Shown: positions 1-11,747 of the stretch, piece after piece
How positions within the stretch are numbered: the stretch's first letter is position 1
Layout of the letters: every line of letters begins with the position of its first letter
Assembly (NCBI GenBank): GCA_013423325.1
Contig: BLJB01000001.1
Location: 62,001 to 126,000 of the forward strand
Direction: 5' to 3'
DNA length: 64,000 nucleotides
Source: Usnea hakonensis
Lineage: Eukaryota > Ascomycota > Lecanoromycetes > Lecanorales > Parmeliaceae
Notes under the pieces: model-generated
What the model was told of the DNA's origin: nothing
The model's input: the letters and a program-made list of their open reading frames with translations, nothing else
The model's database searches: none
Translations under genes and position numbers: made by a program

Positions 1-86
1 GTCTGATTCCAGGACACATTTTGGGAGCCAAGACTCATCTCGCAACCCCGTTTACTACCTCGAACAAGCAGCGCTGACTCCGTAAC

Positions 87-761
87 ATGTATAGCATCCA
101 AACCTTCAACATCACAAGCCCAAGCCATTTCAGTCCACCAGGCGCCCTGATCGACCAAACTATCCAGCTCTCCGCTACTCTTCCCTCCTTCAGCGGTGCC
201 CTTCTATCAACTACCCAGATCGGTACGTCATCTCACCGTCCTTATGAACAAGAGGCCATTGCTAAAACCAGAGCGTAGGCACCGCCGAGTACTTCTCCGG
301 CACCAACTTGTCCTACAGTTTCGGCACCACGACCCAGGATTTTGACTTTCGAGGCGTCGAAGCTGACGCCCCGGGCTCAACCTATGAACTCTATCACCGT
401 ATGTAAAAATCAAATCTTACATTCCACCCAGATCCACACGCCCATCCTTTCCCTCCGCTCCCCATAATGAAAACCTCTGATCTAACAACCAAAACCCAAA
501 TATAAAAAAGGCCACGTCAAAGCCGTCAACACCACAATCACAGAAGACTCGCAAACCCTCGCCGATAAAACTTTCAGCATCCCCGTCGGCGTGCCCGCCC
601 CGGTCGCCATCACCGTCAAGCCACCTGGGGAAAATGTACCCGTCGACGTCGCCGTTGCCGTCGCGCGACCTGGGGAAAAAGTCCCCCCGGCTGCGGCTGG
701 TGGAGGGGTCCATGTGAGGGCGTTACTGGGGAGGGGACCGGGGGAGATGCGGGGGAGATGA
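87..761 (+). CDS. Hypothetical protein, three exons, 168 aa
   Basis: I do not recognise this protein. The model is built from splice signals: exons 87-222, 279-398 and 511-761. Intron 1 runs GTACGT to GCGTAG (56 nt), and intron 2 runs GTATGT to AAAAAG with a CTAAC branch site near 483. The reading frame stays open across both junctions, giving 168 codons and a TGA at 759-761. The protein is rich in Thr, Ser, Pro and Gly. It ends in a Val/Ala/Pro-rich stretch in which the short phrase 'RPGEKVPP' echoes an earlier 'KPPGENVPV'. No signal peptide or membrane segment is evident. The ATG at 87 is the first in the window, so an upstream exon outside the window is possible. It converges on the MFS gene. 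Confidence 0.45.
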
Positions 762-1167
762 AGGGGGGGAGAGGGGTCTGAGGAGTGAGTGATGGATGGG
801 TACGGGCGTGTTACTACATACCTACCCACGTACCTATTTTTACATAATATAACATAGTCGCTCTTTTAGTTCTTTTCTTCCCTCACCTCCACAACCCCCC
901 CTTCCCCAACTACCTCAAGTTCAATCCCACCATAAAACAACCAGAACGAGTCTGATCGTCCTATTCGCCGCCCTTCTGCTTAGAGCTTCGTAATAGTAAG
1001 AATATCAACTCGGCTGCGGCGGCGTGGGATGGTAAAGTAGGAGGGGACTTTACTTCACTGTTTGCGCGCATGTTCAAAAGTTATAATTATTCGGATTTAC
1101 TTTCCAAGATGAACGAGAGTGGCCGAGACCCAGATTCCAATTCGACCGCAGTACCAATCTTCCCTCC
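762..1167. other. Intergenic, convergent 3' ends
   Basis: This is the space between two convergent genes. It is G-rich at its left end and then AT-rich with 'tttttacataatataaca' near 836-853. I see no gene, RNA or repeat in it. Confidence 0.6.
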
Positions 1168-3072
1168 CTACAGCGTATACAAAAAGTCCGGCCTCCGATC
1201 CCCCAACATCTCCACCTCCTTCCCCCCCAACCCCTCCACCCAGCCATCCCTCCCCCCCTTCCTCCGCACCGCATTCTCCCTCTTCAACAACACATACTGC
1301 AACACGCTTCCCCCCAGCAGGAAAATGGTCAGGTAAGCCAACACGATGCCGTGGCCCGTGCGGTACAGGGGCGCGTCCTTGGCTTGGTAGATGTTTGAGG
1401 AGACGACGCCGTTGAGGTTGCCCCAGCCGATGACGATGCCCATGGTGATGCCACGCTTGTAGACGCCTTCGGTGTTGTTGGAGGTCCAGACGATGGTGTT
1501 GGCGATGCAGGGGTAGATTCCTAGGGCGCCGAGGAAGGTGCCGGCGTAGCGGACGCCTGGGCTGGTTCTGAAGGGGGGGGGTGTTAGTGTGGTGGTTTTT
1601 GGGATTGTTTTGAGGAGAGAGAGAGGGCGGGCTTACCCGGATACGAGCATGGAGAAGCCGGCCAGGCCGAGCAGGGAGACAAAAATGTTACAGAGACCTC
1701 TTTGGTGTGTTCGATCGGCAATGTCTGAAGATCGTTAGCAGATTTCAACCTTGCTGGGGAGCTTTTGGCTTCGGACGCACAGCCAATTGTAATCGTCAGG
1801 ATGGCGGCAGCCGCGTAGGGAGGAACCGAGAGGAGTTGAGCGGTTGTTGATTTGTAGCCAAGTGAGGAGATGATGTAGGGAAGGAAAAGGGAGAAGGCAT
1901 AAAGTGGTCCGTCACCTAGAACAACACGTGTGAGTGTTGCAAAATAAGGTATGAAGAGATACTAGCAACTTACAGCCCATGTAGATAACAGCGTAAAGCC
2001 AAGTCTTCCAATCCTTGACCGAAGCCCAAAAGTAATCCATCTTGAAAGCTTCATGCTCGGCTGACGACTGCTGGTCCGCCTTCAGTCTTCGAAGAACGCG
2101 GGCTCGATCACTATGAGATGTGCGATTGATTAGTTTGCCGTAGTGTACAAGCAAAATCTAAGGAAGGGACGTAACTACCTATCGGAGAGGAACTTGGCAT
2201 CGTCTGGAAAATCGTAGACGAAGTAGTATGACACTATCCCGACAATAACAGTCGCGAGGCCCTCCAAGATGAATATCCATGCCCATCCCTTCTTGCCACC
2301 AATACCGTCCATTTGGCCAATTGCGGCTGCAAGTAGACCTCCGAAGGATCCCGAAACAGCCGCGGCGGAGAAGAAGATGGCAGCCCTGATACCGAATTCG
2401 TCTCGTTTGTACCAACAGGAGAGATAGTAATTGATGCCGGGAAACAGCCCTGCCTCAGCCAGACCCAAGAAGAACCTTGCGGCCATCATCCCCTGGAAAT
2501 TATGAGTCAATCCCATAGTCACCATCGTGATACCCCATAATGTCATGATGACAGGGATGAAGATGCTTGGTCGTAGCCGTTTGAGGAGGACGTTCGTTAG
2601 AGGTTCGAAGAGGGCGTAGGAGACGAAGAAGATAGACAAGCAGGCATTGTATTGCCCGCTAGTGATTCTCAAGCTCTTCTGTAACCCATCGAGCTTGGCG
2701 TTGCCTATGTTTGTTCGATCGAGGAAGCTGAAATACACTCAAAGTCAGTCTACACGATCAATGGCTGGAGATCAATAATGAGGGTACCTTATAAGATAGA
2801 GGAGGCACAGCCAAGGGATCAAGCGGAGATCAAGCTTCCACAGAAGCTTACGGTCCTTGGAAAGATTGGTTAGCCATGAGAGATGGGGGGATGAGATGAA
2901 TGCCACATACAATGGCTGCTCTTTCTTCCAAGCTGAGGTGCGCATCTGGATCTGGCGGGAGCTCGCCATGTCCTAGATTTTGGAATGCTCCTTGCCCTAC
3001 GCGGAGCGTCTTCTCGTCATCAGAGGGTGAATGGGCGCTATCGTTGTCGATGATTTCTGATGATAGCTTCAT
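1168..3072 (-). CDS. MFS transporter, DAL5/anion:cation symporter type
   Basis: Predicted plasma-membrane transporter of the allantoate/nicotinate/pantothenate permease-like branch of the major facilitator superfamily. Seven exons join cleanly: 3072-2911, 2855-2788, 2727-2179, 2110-1974, 1915-1781, 1724-1637 and 1567-1168, giving 512 aa, the usual length. The N-terminal 50 residues are acidic and cytosolic. The first transmembrane segment leads into 'FLDRTNIGNAKLDGL', the signature of this branch. Later landmarks are 'FFLGLAEAGLFPGINYYLS' and 'YIADRTHQRG' (loop 8-9, partner of the loop 2-3 motif). All seven exons keep frame, and the gene shows no break. The substrate cannot be told from sequence. 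No catabolic enzyme gene lies beside it to suggest one. Confidence 0.9.
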
Positions 3073-4731
3073 TTCGAATCTTGGACCTCGCGATGCTGAA
3101 TGCTAGTGGAGGAAGCTGGATCGATGGGATGAAAGTGGAAGGCCTTTGGTGGGCTTGAGGGATAATAATGGGCGTCATGGCGTACTCTGGGCCGCGGCAA
3201 GCTTACAAAATATGTTCGATATAGACCAATTAACGGACGGTCTAGAGTCTAGACGAGGTGCGGAGTAGGTACTCGTAGCCTAGGAGTGTACCTACCTCAG
3301 TACCCCTAATCGCCCTAGGATAAAGTACCTTAAGGTAAAATCCCCGCACTTTGCCCACTAGGCCGAGGTAAGTAAGGTACAGACGCTAAACACGTGGGGC
3401 CATTTGCCGTTGGTGCCGGCGGCGGTAGCCGGTACCTATAGTACTTCAATACTGTACTTGTTTCTTCTGCTTGTGCGATCAACGACAGGCTACATCATAC
3501 AGGCCATGGAACACATACCTTACTACTTACCGTACCATCCATTAAAACACAGAGATCAAGCTGTCCAGGCAAGATTCATGCTTTTCGAGTCCTTTCTGAG
3601 CTGCTCACCTCTCACAACTCTCCATGTTGTTGCACGAAGAAGGACACAATGCCCGTCTATTCGAGCATCTCAATAGCTGCCTTATCGTTTACGAAGGGAA
3701 CTGGATCGAAATCATCCCCGGAAAAAGACCAAAGACTCGTTCAGTTCGAGGGCCATTTTAACAGCCCATTACCCATGGAGTCGAACAATCCACTTGGCTC
3801 GTCGGCTGTCTCACCAGGACAGTTTCGTGAATTCATCTCAACATCAAGCTGCACAGCAAAGGCTTGACAGGCTTGTGCATTTTGTCTTCACGGCTCCTTA
3901 TGGAAGAAACAACTCTCTTCTGGGCACTCTACGTGGGGGATTTTGTCTGTACGGACTCTGCGTCTATGTGTTCCAACTACACCTTACCTTGAGAGAATGA
4001 TGAATGGTTCCTGATACCGTCCATATTCACACCCTCAAAAAGATAGGCTGACCCTCGTTTCATCTCATACGTCAAATGATTCATTATTTCCTATGGCAAA
4101 GCTTCGAAGATGAATGCCACCTTCCATTCACGGTTCTTCGAGGAATTCACCTTCAACTCTGTACGCCACTTGCTATACACCTGACCAAATTGTCAGTCCT
4201 CAAGACCGCTCACAAGGCCTCTGTTCTCGTTCATTGTCACCACTGTCTCTCATAGCTTTTACTCACTCTGATCAATCGATCCATCCCTCTTCTGTGTCAT
4301 TCTTCTCTCATCGACAGTCAAATTTCCTCTGCCACCGCTATTTGAGGATATCTCCCATCAACATCATTCATCTTCCACCAACTCTGCTTGAATTCATCTA
4401 ACCAATGACTTCGTTAGCTTTAAAAAGCTAATCGAAGTATTCACTGTTAGTCTTTTCCTTTCTCACTGTCTCTTCAAACCGCACATCCCCCACGTGAGAT
4501 AGTTTCTCACTATCGCCGCATCCATACATTACTTTTTACTCACGACGTGCAACGATACTACCAGGCTGTGAGATCAGTGCATCAGATTTCCTACGCCAGC
4601 CATCAATCTATGCACAACCCCGCAACAGTGACAGCTCTAGCCGGATATTACTCGTCGTTGCGCGCTGCTTGCGGCTTGGAATATAATTTCATCTTGACAT
4701 CAAATCTAATCTACTTCGACCACCCCTCGCA
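3073..4731. other. Long intergenic region with one hairpin
   Basis: The 1.66 kb between the MFS gene and the coiled-coil gene holds only short open frames without recognisable products. 3230-3390 is AT/CTAGG-rich with repeated 'GGTAC' and 'GTACCT' words, typical of fungal upstream DNA. At 4405-4435 there is an imperfect inverted repeat: an arm starting acttcgttagc, a short A/T loop, then its complement with a one-base bulge. It could form a hairpin. Confidence 0.5.
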
Positions 4732-6636
4732 ATGGGGGTTACCGCTTCGTACCTCGGTTACAGATCCCAAAAACAGTCTTTCACACCTCATAGGGATTTT
4801 CCTAAGCAGCTCCACGAGGGTTTTAGCTTGCCTTTCATTCTCGATGGCGGAGTTGCTGATTTTCCCTCAATGGCAAAGCTTTACCTTCACCTAGCAGCAA
4901 GAGAGAAGGACATCCAGGATTCTCGAGTCCAGAACAAAAACAAAGAGGCTGTCATCGACTACCTTCTGCAGACCAATATCAGGAACGCAAGTGTCAAGGC
5001 AAGTATCGCGCAGCTACAGGGGCAGCTTCTAGCTCTAAGAGCGGCCATCGAACGGACACACAAAGAGATTGGAGAGATCAACGATAAGCTGGGAAAAGCT
5101 AAAGACGCTATCATCGCTCTGACTACGCTAAATGCTCCTATTTCAAGATCTCAATCGATATCAACAAGCTCCAGCAATCGCAGCTACCCTCTTCCAAAAA
5201 GCGAGGCTGTGAGCGAGGATCTTATTGATCTGCTTGATTGCAGTCAAGATTCTAGCCATGCAAAGGCGTTGGAAGAGGATACGACTCTGCTAGAAAATTA
5301 TTACGAAGACGATTCAGAGATCGAGGGATTGCTCAAGAATGCTAATCGAGATACAATTATACCCCAGTCTTCTGACTCGGAGTTCGAAAGCTCCTCATAC
5401 ATTGTCCATTTCACCGACAGCGATGAAGTCGATTCACAAGGAGATGCTGTCAAGGTATCTAAAACGGTATTACACCAAGTTTTGTCTCTTTTCACTTGCT
5501 GACTATCTTTCTGCTAGAAGGCTCAGGTGCCCTCCGATGCGCGGACGAGTTGTTCTTCTTCAAATAATGCCACTTCAACTTCAATCTCTTCTAATCTCAC
5601 TATCAGTAACTCGCGGCCGCTCACAGACGTTCACGCTAACTTTGTCAATGACGCGTTCTCGCAGCTCGAGGTCTTGGATTCTGAGGGTGGTGATCTGGAC
5701 AAAGCTATGGCTATAGTGAGCAGATTAGCAGGTAAAGTGTCAGGCTTCGAAGCTGAGCCATTTCAACCAACGGCCCAAGCCCCCAAGGAAGGCCAAGATC
5801 TACGAGGCTCAACAGGGAATTTTTTTATCGAGCCACGTTGGAGCCCCGAGAGATCCTTGGACTCCAGTCAAGATCGTGCGACTGCCGCCTTGATCAACAG
5901 GCGCGGTACCTGGGCTGGGGCAAGAGATGTCCCTTGTCCAGGCTTTTTCAAACATGGGATACACTTTGTTCCTAGACCAACCGAGCATGACTTCTACCGC
6001 ACCATCATCATCTCGAAACTCCCGCTATCCATCACAATGGAGGCTCTTTTGGAAAAAGTCCGTGGAGGAGTGCTTATCGATGCAAAGCTTCTGAACACAG
6101 CAAACCTCACGGGTAGTAACACGGCGTTGGTTACCTTCCTCCACGAGCATTCAGCTTTGGCTTTTGAGGATCATGCGAAGAAATATCCCATGATTTTCAG
6201 CAACTTTTTTGTCCAAGTCGCTGTAATTCCAACCCCAACTTTTCCGATCTCTATCGATCTTCGAACAAGCATCGAAGAAGGACGCACCCGTTGCCTCGAG
6301 ATACATGGACTTCCTCCCAACATCTCTCTGCCAGCTCTAAGACAAGAGCTCACCAATTTGCCTGTTATGAGATCAACCAGCCTAGAGTGCATGAGGCTGA
6401 GAGCTGACGGGGTCCTGGAACTACGCTTTCCTTCCATCAGAGCCGCTGAATACAGCTCTGCCTTTTTCAGAAAGACCTTGCGCTACCGTGGATGTACCAT
6501 CCAGTGCCTCCCAGATCCGTGCGCTCAACCTCTAGAAACGCTTCTTGGACAAAGTACAAATGTATCTGCATTCGTTGAAGAAGAAATTCCAGAAGTCTCT
6601 TGCAACACCAAACCCAGGGCTGCTGCCAATGAATAG
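4732..6636 (+). CDS. Coiled-coil protein with two RRM-like segments
   Basis: Two exons, 4732-5454 and 5518-6636, joined in phase 0 by a 63-nt intron (GTATCT..CTGCTAG). This gives 613 aa from the first ATG, or 567 aa from the in-frame ATG at 4870, whose product starts 'MAKLYLHLAAREKDIQ'. The N-terminal third is a predicted coiled coil (heptad-like 'QLQGQLLALRAAIERTHKEI'), followed by a Ser/Asp-rich acidic linker. The second half has two stretches with the beta-alpha-beta pattern of RNA recognition motifs: one begins 'YRTIIISKLPLSITMEALLE', the other 'TRCLEIHGLPPNISLPALRQ'. The RNP1 aromatic residues are weak, so RNA binding is inferred, not shown. I do not know a named homologue. The closest description is a hypothetical RRM-fold protein of ascomycetes. 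Confidence 0.7.
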
Positions 6637-7494
6637 TCTGGCACGCTCGCCAGGGTTGAGTCAGCTTTTAGTCATGACGCGAGGGTTGGAGCCCGAGCTG
6701 GCTCTCCATTGACCGCTGCGTTGATATAGGCAGTACAAACATCATTTCACAGCAGTGTCAGCGCTGAAATGCTTCCGCGCCGATACCATTTCTTCCTCGA
6801 AATCGCTTCTGCATCTCTCATCTTAGACTTGCGCAGGCACGACTCGATCCTCAGAAAAGGACAAGTAAAAGCTCGACTATGCATCATACATGCCCATACA
6901 TCTATCATTCATATCTTCTTTCAATCTCCATCTGCCTCGATCGCCTTTTACCAAAGCGTTATTACGGGCCCCGGCGTCGCTCATGCTATTCTCCTTGAGC
7001 CAAGCCGGACCAAATCTGAGCGTTCTTGATTTGTGGTCGGTGTCTATCTGCCTACGCTTACTTTTCCTCGGACCAGCTTTCGTCGTCTTTGATCTTGGCA
7101 GCGCGTGGGAATGGAATTTAGGGCGGGGATATCTTGCGGGGGACGTGATTGCGCTGGAGAACATGGTACCTTAGTTGAAGATGCGGACCGATCTTCAATG
7201 CCTCTTTTCATGAGCTTGGAGCGTCTGCATTGCACTCATGGGCCCTTTTGCTGCATTCGATAGAAAATGTCAATCTCATCTCGACTTGCTCACTTTTGAA
7301 CGTGATATCGAAACACTCTGAACTGGTCCATTTTATGTAGAGAGGGTTTGTGTCTCGCCCGATTCCCCATATTTGCTTACACCGATGACGCCTTGCCGCT
7401 GCAATTACCTATCGATCATGGAATCATCTTCACCTTCTCTTCTCCCCCTCCCCTTGCAACACCTCTCCCTCTTCCATCCACACATCCACCCCCA
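6637..7494. other. Intergenic region, 3' side of two convergent genes
   Basis: About 860 bp with short overlapping open frames on both strands (for example around 6877-7174). None has a start context, splice pattern or protein signature that I can support. 7440-7500 is C/T-rich. Confidence 0.45.
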
Positions 7495-8342
7495 TTACAG
7501 AAAATTCTGCCTCCGCTTATTAAACGCCCTCTGATCCTTCATCCAGTTCCGATACTCCTTGACACTCCCAATCTTCTCCCCATAGTAATCCGGTACCGGA
7601 TTCGCCGACGAACCACCCGACGGATCGACACGGTGTTTCTTTATCCTCCTGTAAAAATCTTTCTCTTTCTGCAGCACACATATTCCATTAGCCTGGTATT
7701 CATCCACACTCCCTCTCCCCCCTAAACTCCGCAACAAAAAAGAAGAAAGAAAGAAAAAAAGAAGAGAAAACCCACCTCCCCAATCCACCCCCCCACCCTC
7801 CAATACACCAACCCAAACACCCTCTCCCCCACAAACGGCCCCAACAACCACCCCACCGCCCCGCTCCCCAGCGTCGCCACCCCCAACACTAAAAACGGAT
7901 CCAACCCGAACACGTTGACCGACTCCATGGGTATGGTGGTCAGGAAGGTGATGCCGCCGGCGGTGGTGAGGAGGGAGGAGAGGACGGAGGCGGCGAGGTT
8001 GTATCGGCGCCGCGTTTTGCGGAGGGTGAGGTAGGCGTTCCATGTTAGGGGGGAGGGGGTGGTGGTGGGGGTGTCGTGGGGGGATGAAGGGGAGGGGAGA
8101 GGGGGGGTTGTGGTTGTGGATGTAAGACGGGTTTGTTGAAGCTTAGGGTTTGGTAGGGTGGAGGTAGGGCGGTGCGTTATGGTGGTTGAGAGTGGTGGTG
8201 CGGTGAAATAGCGTCGCCGAAGGGGTTTTAGGGACGTCGTTGATGGGGAGGGGGGAGCGCTGCATGATGGTGCGAGGAGCTTGGGCTGGAGTTTCAGGCC
8301 TGTGAGCGCGGAGCGGAGGGTGAGGGTGTGGGAGGAGTGCAT
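7495..8342 (-). CDS. PAM17: PAM17, mitochondrial import motor subunit
   Basis: Subunit of the presequence-translocase-associated motor (PAM) in the mitochondrial inner membrane. It helps organise the Tim14-Tim16 part of the motor that pulls precursors into the matrix. Exons 8342-7776 and 7668-7495 are joined in phase 0 by a 107-nt intron, giving 246 aa. The N-terminal 95 residues are rich in Ser, Thr, Pro, Leu and Arg and lack acidic residues, as expected of a targeting presequence. The family core follows: 'TWNAYLTLRKTRRRYNLAAS', then two membrane spans (around 'GGITFLTT' and 'LDPFLVLGVATLGSGAVGWL'). The diagnostic tail is 'FYRRIKKHRVDPSGGSSANP', 'VPDYYGEKIGS' and 'DQRAFNKRR'. Exon 1 shows strong G/C strand skew and a long Thr/Pro-rich linker. 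Confidence 0.95.
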
Positions 8343-8997
8343 CTTGCGAGCATGAGGGTATGAAGCTGTTTGTTGTGGATTCGGGAGTGTTTGGACTCGT
8401 GCATAGTGCTCTACTGCACACGAGCAAAAATATATGTAGGGCTGTAGGGCTGCTAGCGCGGTCTGGAGCTTCTATCTTTTGCCTTGCGGTTGGAAGGTCC
8501 GAGTATTTCTATGCATTCTGATCTGCTACGACGAAGACTGCGTAGATGAGCTGGAACTGACAGCGGGCTACTTTGCCATTGCAGTGGTTTGAACTACTGA
8601 ACTTCCTTGCCGGTCACGTTTTTTGGTGGTCTCATGAAGCTTCGAACATACCTCAGGCAAGGCAGTTAGTATTTCTGGAGCTTTGACATTCTTCAAGGAT
8701 GTCATTATCTTTGCTATCTCTTCTCGGTAAAACTATGATATCAAGGCAAAGGCTTGTTTTCCTTTTGTTGAATGCAACTTGCTTCCTCCCGCCCGCTGGC
8801 GTCAACAGTCATAATTCAAAGCAGAAATAACGCCCTATGAATCGTAGCTTGAGAAAGGATTACCGGGCACCAGCTGCCGCTTGCAGTTCAAACACCACAG
8901 CCACAGAGCACAGTTGCAGAACATTGACAGAACAGCTTGAGTCAACTCACGAGAGCAAGACAATGGTTTCCGTCACTCTTAATTCCACCTTCAATTC
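8343..8997. other. Intergenic, PAM17 promoter and 3' side of the securin-like gene
   Basis: About 650 bp. The left part should hold the PAM17 promoter and 5' leader. I see no conserved element, RNA gene or repeat. Confidence 0.5.
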
Positions 8998-10495
8998 TCA
9001 AAATGTCAATTGGAAATCCTGCTCTGCTTCTTCCCTTAGCAGCGTGTCCAAACCATACGGATGATCGCCCGCGAAGATCTCCTCCAAACTTGGCCCCTCA
9101 TCCTCGTCGAAGCATCCCGCGGTCTTGCAGCGAATCCACATCTCGCTACCTAGTCGGGGGACGCCATATCGTTGAATGTACTCTACCGGTGCCAACGAAG
9201 TGTCAGGGATCTCATTTGAGCTAGTCTTGACCTCTCTCTTTGGCAATCCAGTCTTGTGGAGCGTTGCAGAAGCAGCGCGGCCTTTAGAGTAGCCCATTGT
9301 CGTCTTTGAGGCTGCTACTGCGGCATTATGGCGCATGTGTGAGGAATTTATCGGTGGAGGTGTCTTCTTCGGTCGGGCAAGGAGGGCAGATGGGGCACGG
9401 GGTTTAGCCGGTGCAGTGTTGGGTTTTGAGGCGGTCTTCAAGGTAGGACCAGATTGTTTAGGCAGAGATAACGATGCTGCTGCGACTTTGGATTTGAGGG
9501 CGGATGGACCATTCGACGTGGGCGTTTTTTTAGTAGCTGGTGCGCTTTCCGCTTCAATCGCTGCTATGGTCTTATGATACTGCTCCTCTGCTGCTTTCCT
9601 AGCTTCAACTGTATCATTGCATATGTCCGTTGGACACTCAGGGTAGTGTGTGCACGGAAGTGGCGCGCTGTCAACGTCTCGTTGCATAAGAGCCTCCATT
9701 TTCCTGTCAGCTATGTCATAGATCTTTTGCAAACGTTGTTCCTCTCGCTCGGCATGGCTTAGCCCGTCAGGCCCTTCTCTAGTCATGAAATGGCTCCAGA
9801 CCCCTCGCATCATGTTTTCTCCTTCGAACATGGATAAATTGAGCTCAACATGGTCGTCTGGGTAATCAGGCAAATCTGAAGCCGATTAGCGTTGCTCTCA
9901 TCGGATTCAAAGCATGCCCACCCTTCGCCCTCGGCGGCATATACTCGATCTCCCTCTCTTCCAGTACATCCTTGTCACCCAAGACCTCGAGCTTCGTCAT
10001 CTCGGCATGTGAAATCCTTGGCTTTGGCTTTCGCGCCGACACACTTTTCTGACTCGTCTTTCCCAGATCATTGCCAGCTGGAATTGGAGCGGGCGTTTGA
10101 AAGGCCTTGGCTTTTGCATTGGTTGTCTTCATGCCTAGGGGGGCCCGGGTTCTCGTGGCTACTCACCAACACATTAGCTGCGGCATAGCTGACCGAGTAG
10201 AACGGCTTGTACCCATTGGTGTCACGAATGCATCCTTGTCTCCCAAGCCTCCCTTCTTCGGTCCAAAAATCATGTTCTCATTGCCCTTGCCATGGGTCCT
10301 AGGGCCTCCCTTTCCTCCTCCAAGTCCACCCGCATTATTTTCGTCATTCAAAGGAATTTTGAAAGGTGTCTTGGGCACTTTGCCGGGGGTCTTTGGCGCA
10401 AGCTGTCTAGTTCCTTGGTTGAGCGGCTTCGAAGCCGCTGCGGCTTGGTGCCCATGAACCAGGTTCTCCTGATCTCGCGCCGCAAGCATCTCCAC
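8998..10495 (-). CDS. Securin-like protein (Cut2/Pds1 type)
   Basis: Probable anaphase inhibitor that binds and restrains separase until the APC/C degrades it. Exons 10495-10213, 10134-9922 and 9875-8998 join in frame, giving 457 aa. Introns are 78 and 46 nt. The N-terminus is basic and disordered, with 'RDQENLVHGH' and the Lys/Pro-rich 'PKTPGKVPKTPFKIPLNDEN'. Near the middle 'EREIEYMPPRAK' resembles the acidic 'EYMPP' patch I recall from fission-yeast Cut2. Then comes 'LPDYPDDHVELNLSMFEG', and a Lys/Ala/Pro-rich C-terminal half with 'MRHNAAVAASKTTMGYSKGR'. I see no canonical KEN box; 'QEN' near residue 10 may be a degenerate one. Identification rests on short motifs in a fast-evolving family, so an unrelated disordered nuclear protein remains possible. 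Confidence 0.5.
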
Positions 10496-10807
10496 TCCAA
10501 TGTAAATTTATTTAATGTGGAAGGCTTAGTCAGTCGCTCTCATGGTTTTGGCAGTATATGTAGTACGTGGGTTGGAACAATTTCGCCGTGTTTACTTTCT
10601 TGGTGTTGCCATTGGCGACTGAAACGCGGCTAAGGACCGAGTTTAGACGCTTGCGGCATGGGCAGCCTTTATCATTCGAGCCTACGTAAGATTCATCAAC
10701 ATTAACGAAGCTGTACTCCCTTGATCAAACACTTCTTCACACTCTACAAACATCTTCCAAGTACACTGAAATACTGCTTCGGCTCCATCTTACTGAACAC
10801 CGCCATC
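10496..10807. promoter_or_regulatory. Shared divergent promoter region
   Basis: These 312 bp separate the divergent securin-like and tropomyosin genes and must hold both promoters and leaders. The right part (10715-10800) is C/T- and A-rich, like a fungal 5' leader. No specific binding site can be assigned. Confidence 0.5.
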
Positions 10808-11506
10808 ATGTCTCTCGACGCTATCAAACAGGTAGGAGGAGCTCTTTCCCCACCTCTGCCCCACATGGCTTTGCCTCAAGGCCAGCAGATACTTCTGGTG
10901 CTTCGTTGTCTAATGTGAACGCATTTCTGAACGTTTGGAAAACGCTAAAATGTTTATGGTTCCTCTAGAAAATGAGCTCGCTCCGTGTGCAGCAAGAAGA
11001 GACCCAAAGCAAGTACGAAGAGGGCCAGAGCAAGGTCAAAACGCTGGAGCAGGAAAACCTCGCAAAAGAGCAAGAGATTACCTCGTTATCACACAAGAAT
11101 CAGCTGTTGGAAGCCGAGGTCGAAAAGCTGGAAGAAGACATCAAGAAGGCCAAAGCGGATGCGGAGGAGCGCGGCCAGCACGGCACACAAAATGAGAGTC
11201 TACAGAGGAGGGTGCAGCTATTGGAGGAGGAAGCTGAGGAGTCGGACAAGAACATTAGGGAGACAAACGAGAAGTATGGCCGAGGATTTATTCGTCACTG
11301 CTGGCGTGGGAGAAACATTCAGCTGATGTCAGTTTTCCTGTAGATTGCGTCAAACCGACGTTAAGGCGGGACACTACGAACGCAAAGTCCAGGCTCTCGA
11401 AGCAAGTCGTGACCAGTGGGAGGAGAAGTACGAAGAGATGTCTAAGAAGTACAATATGGTCAAGAAAGAATTAGAGGACTTCCAACTAGAGATTGGCAAT
11501 ATCTGA
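10808..11506 (+). CDS. Tropomyosin
   Basis: Actin-binding coiled-coil protein that stabilises formin-made actin cables and supports polarised growth, septation and vesicle transport. Exons 10808-10831 (24 nt), 10969-11273 and 11344-11506 give 163 aa, close to yeast Tpm2 (161) and the usual ascomycete length. The first exon encodes only MSLDAIKQ; splicing adds KMSSLRVQQEE. The whole protein is an uninterrupted heptad coil rich in Glu, Lys, Gln and Leu, with 'KEQEITSLSHKNQLLEAEVE' as the family's best marker. It ends 'KELEDFQLEIGNI'. The second junction (AA|A, giving 'NEKLRQTDVK') keeps both frame and heptad. A tiny first exon is normal for fungal tropomyosin genes. Confidence 0.93.
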
Positions 11507-11747
11507 GCGGCTGGAGAATCCATTTGAGCGTTGCATTTGGGCGTTGCTACGGTGCTGCGATGCTGCTTGAGGCAGTAGAGGGCTGAGCTTGCGAGCTGTA
11601 AGATGATGAGACATTATGCAAGAGAGATATCAGCGACCTCCCTCGCAAGGAATAGCTACTCAAGATATTGTGCTTGACGATCACGCTTGAAAATTGCGCT
11701 GCTCAAATGGTGTCGTGACGCCCAACGATCAGGACTTCTCCCTCAAC

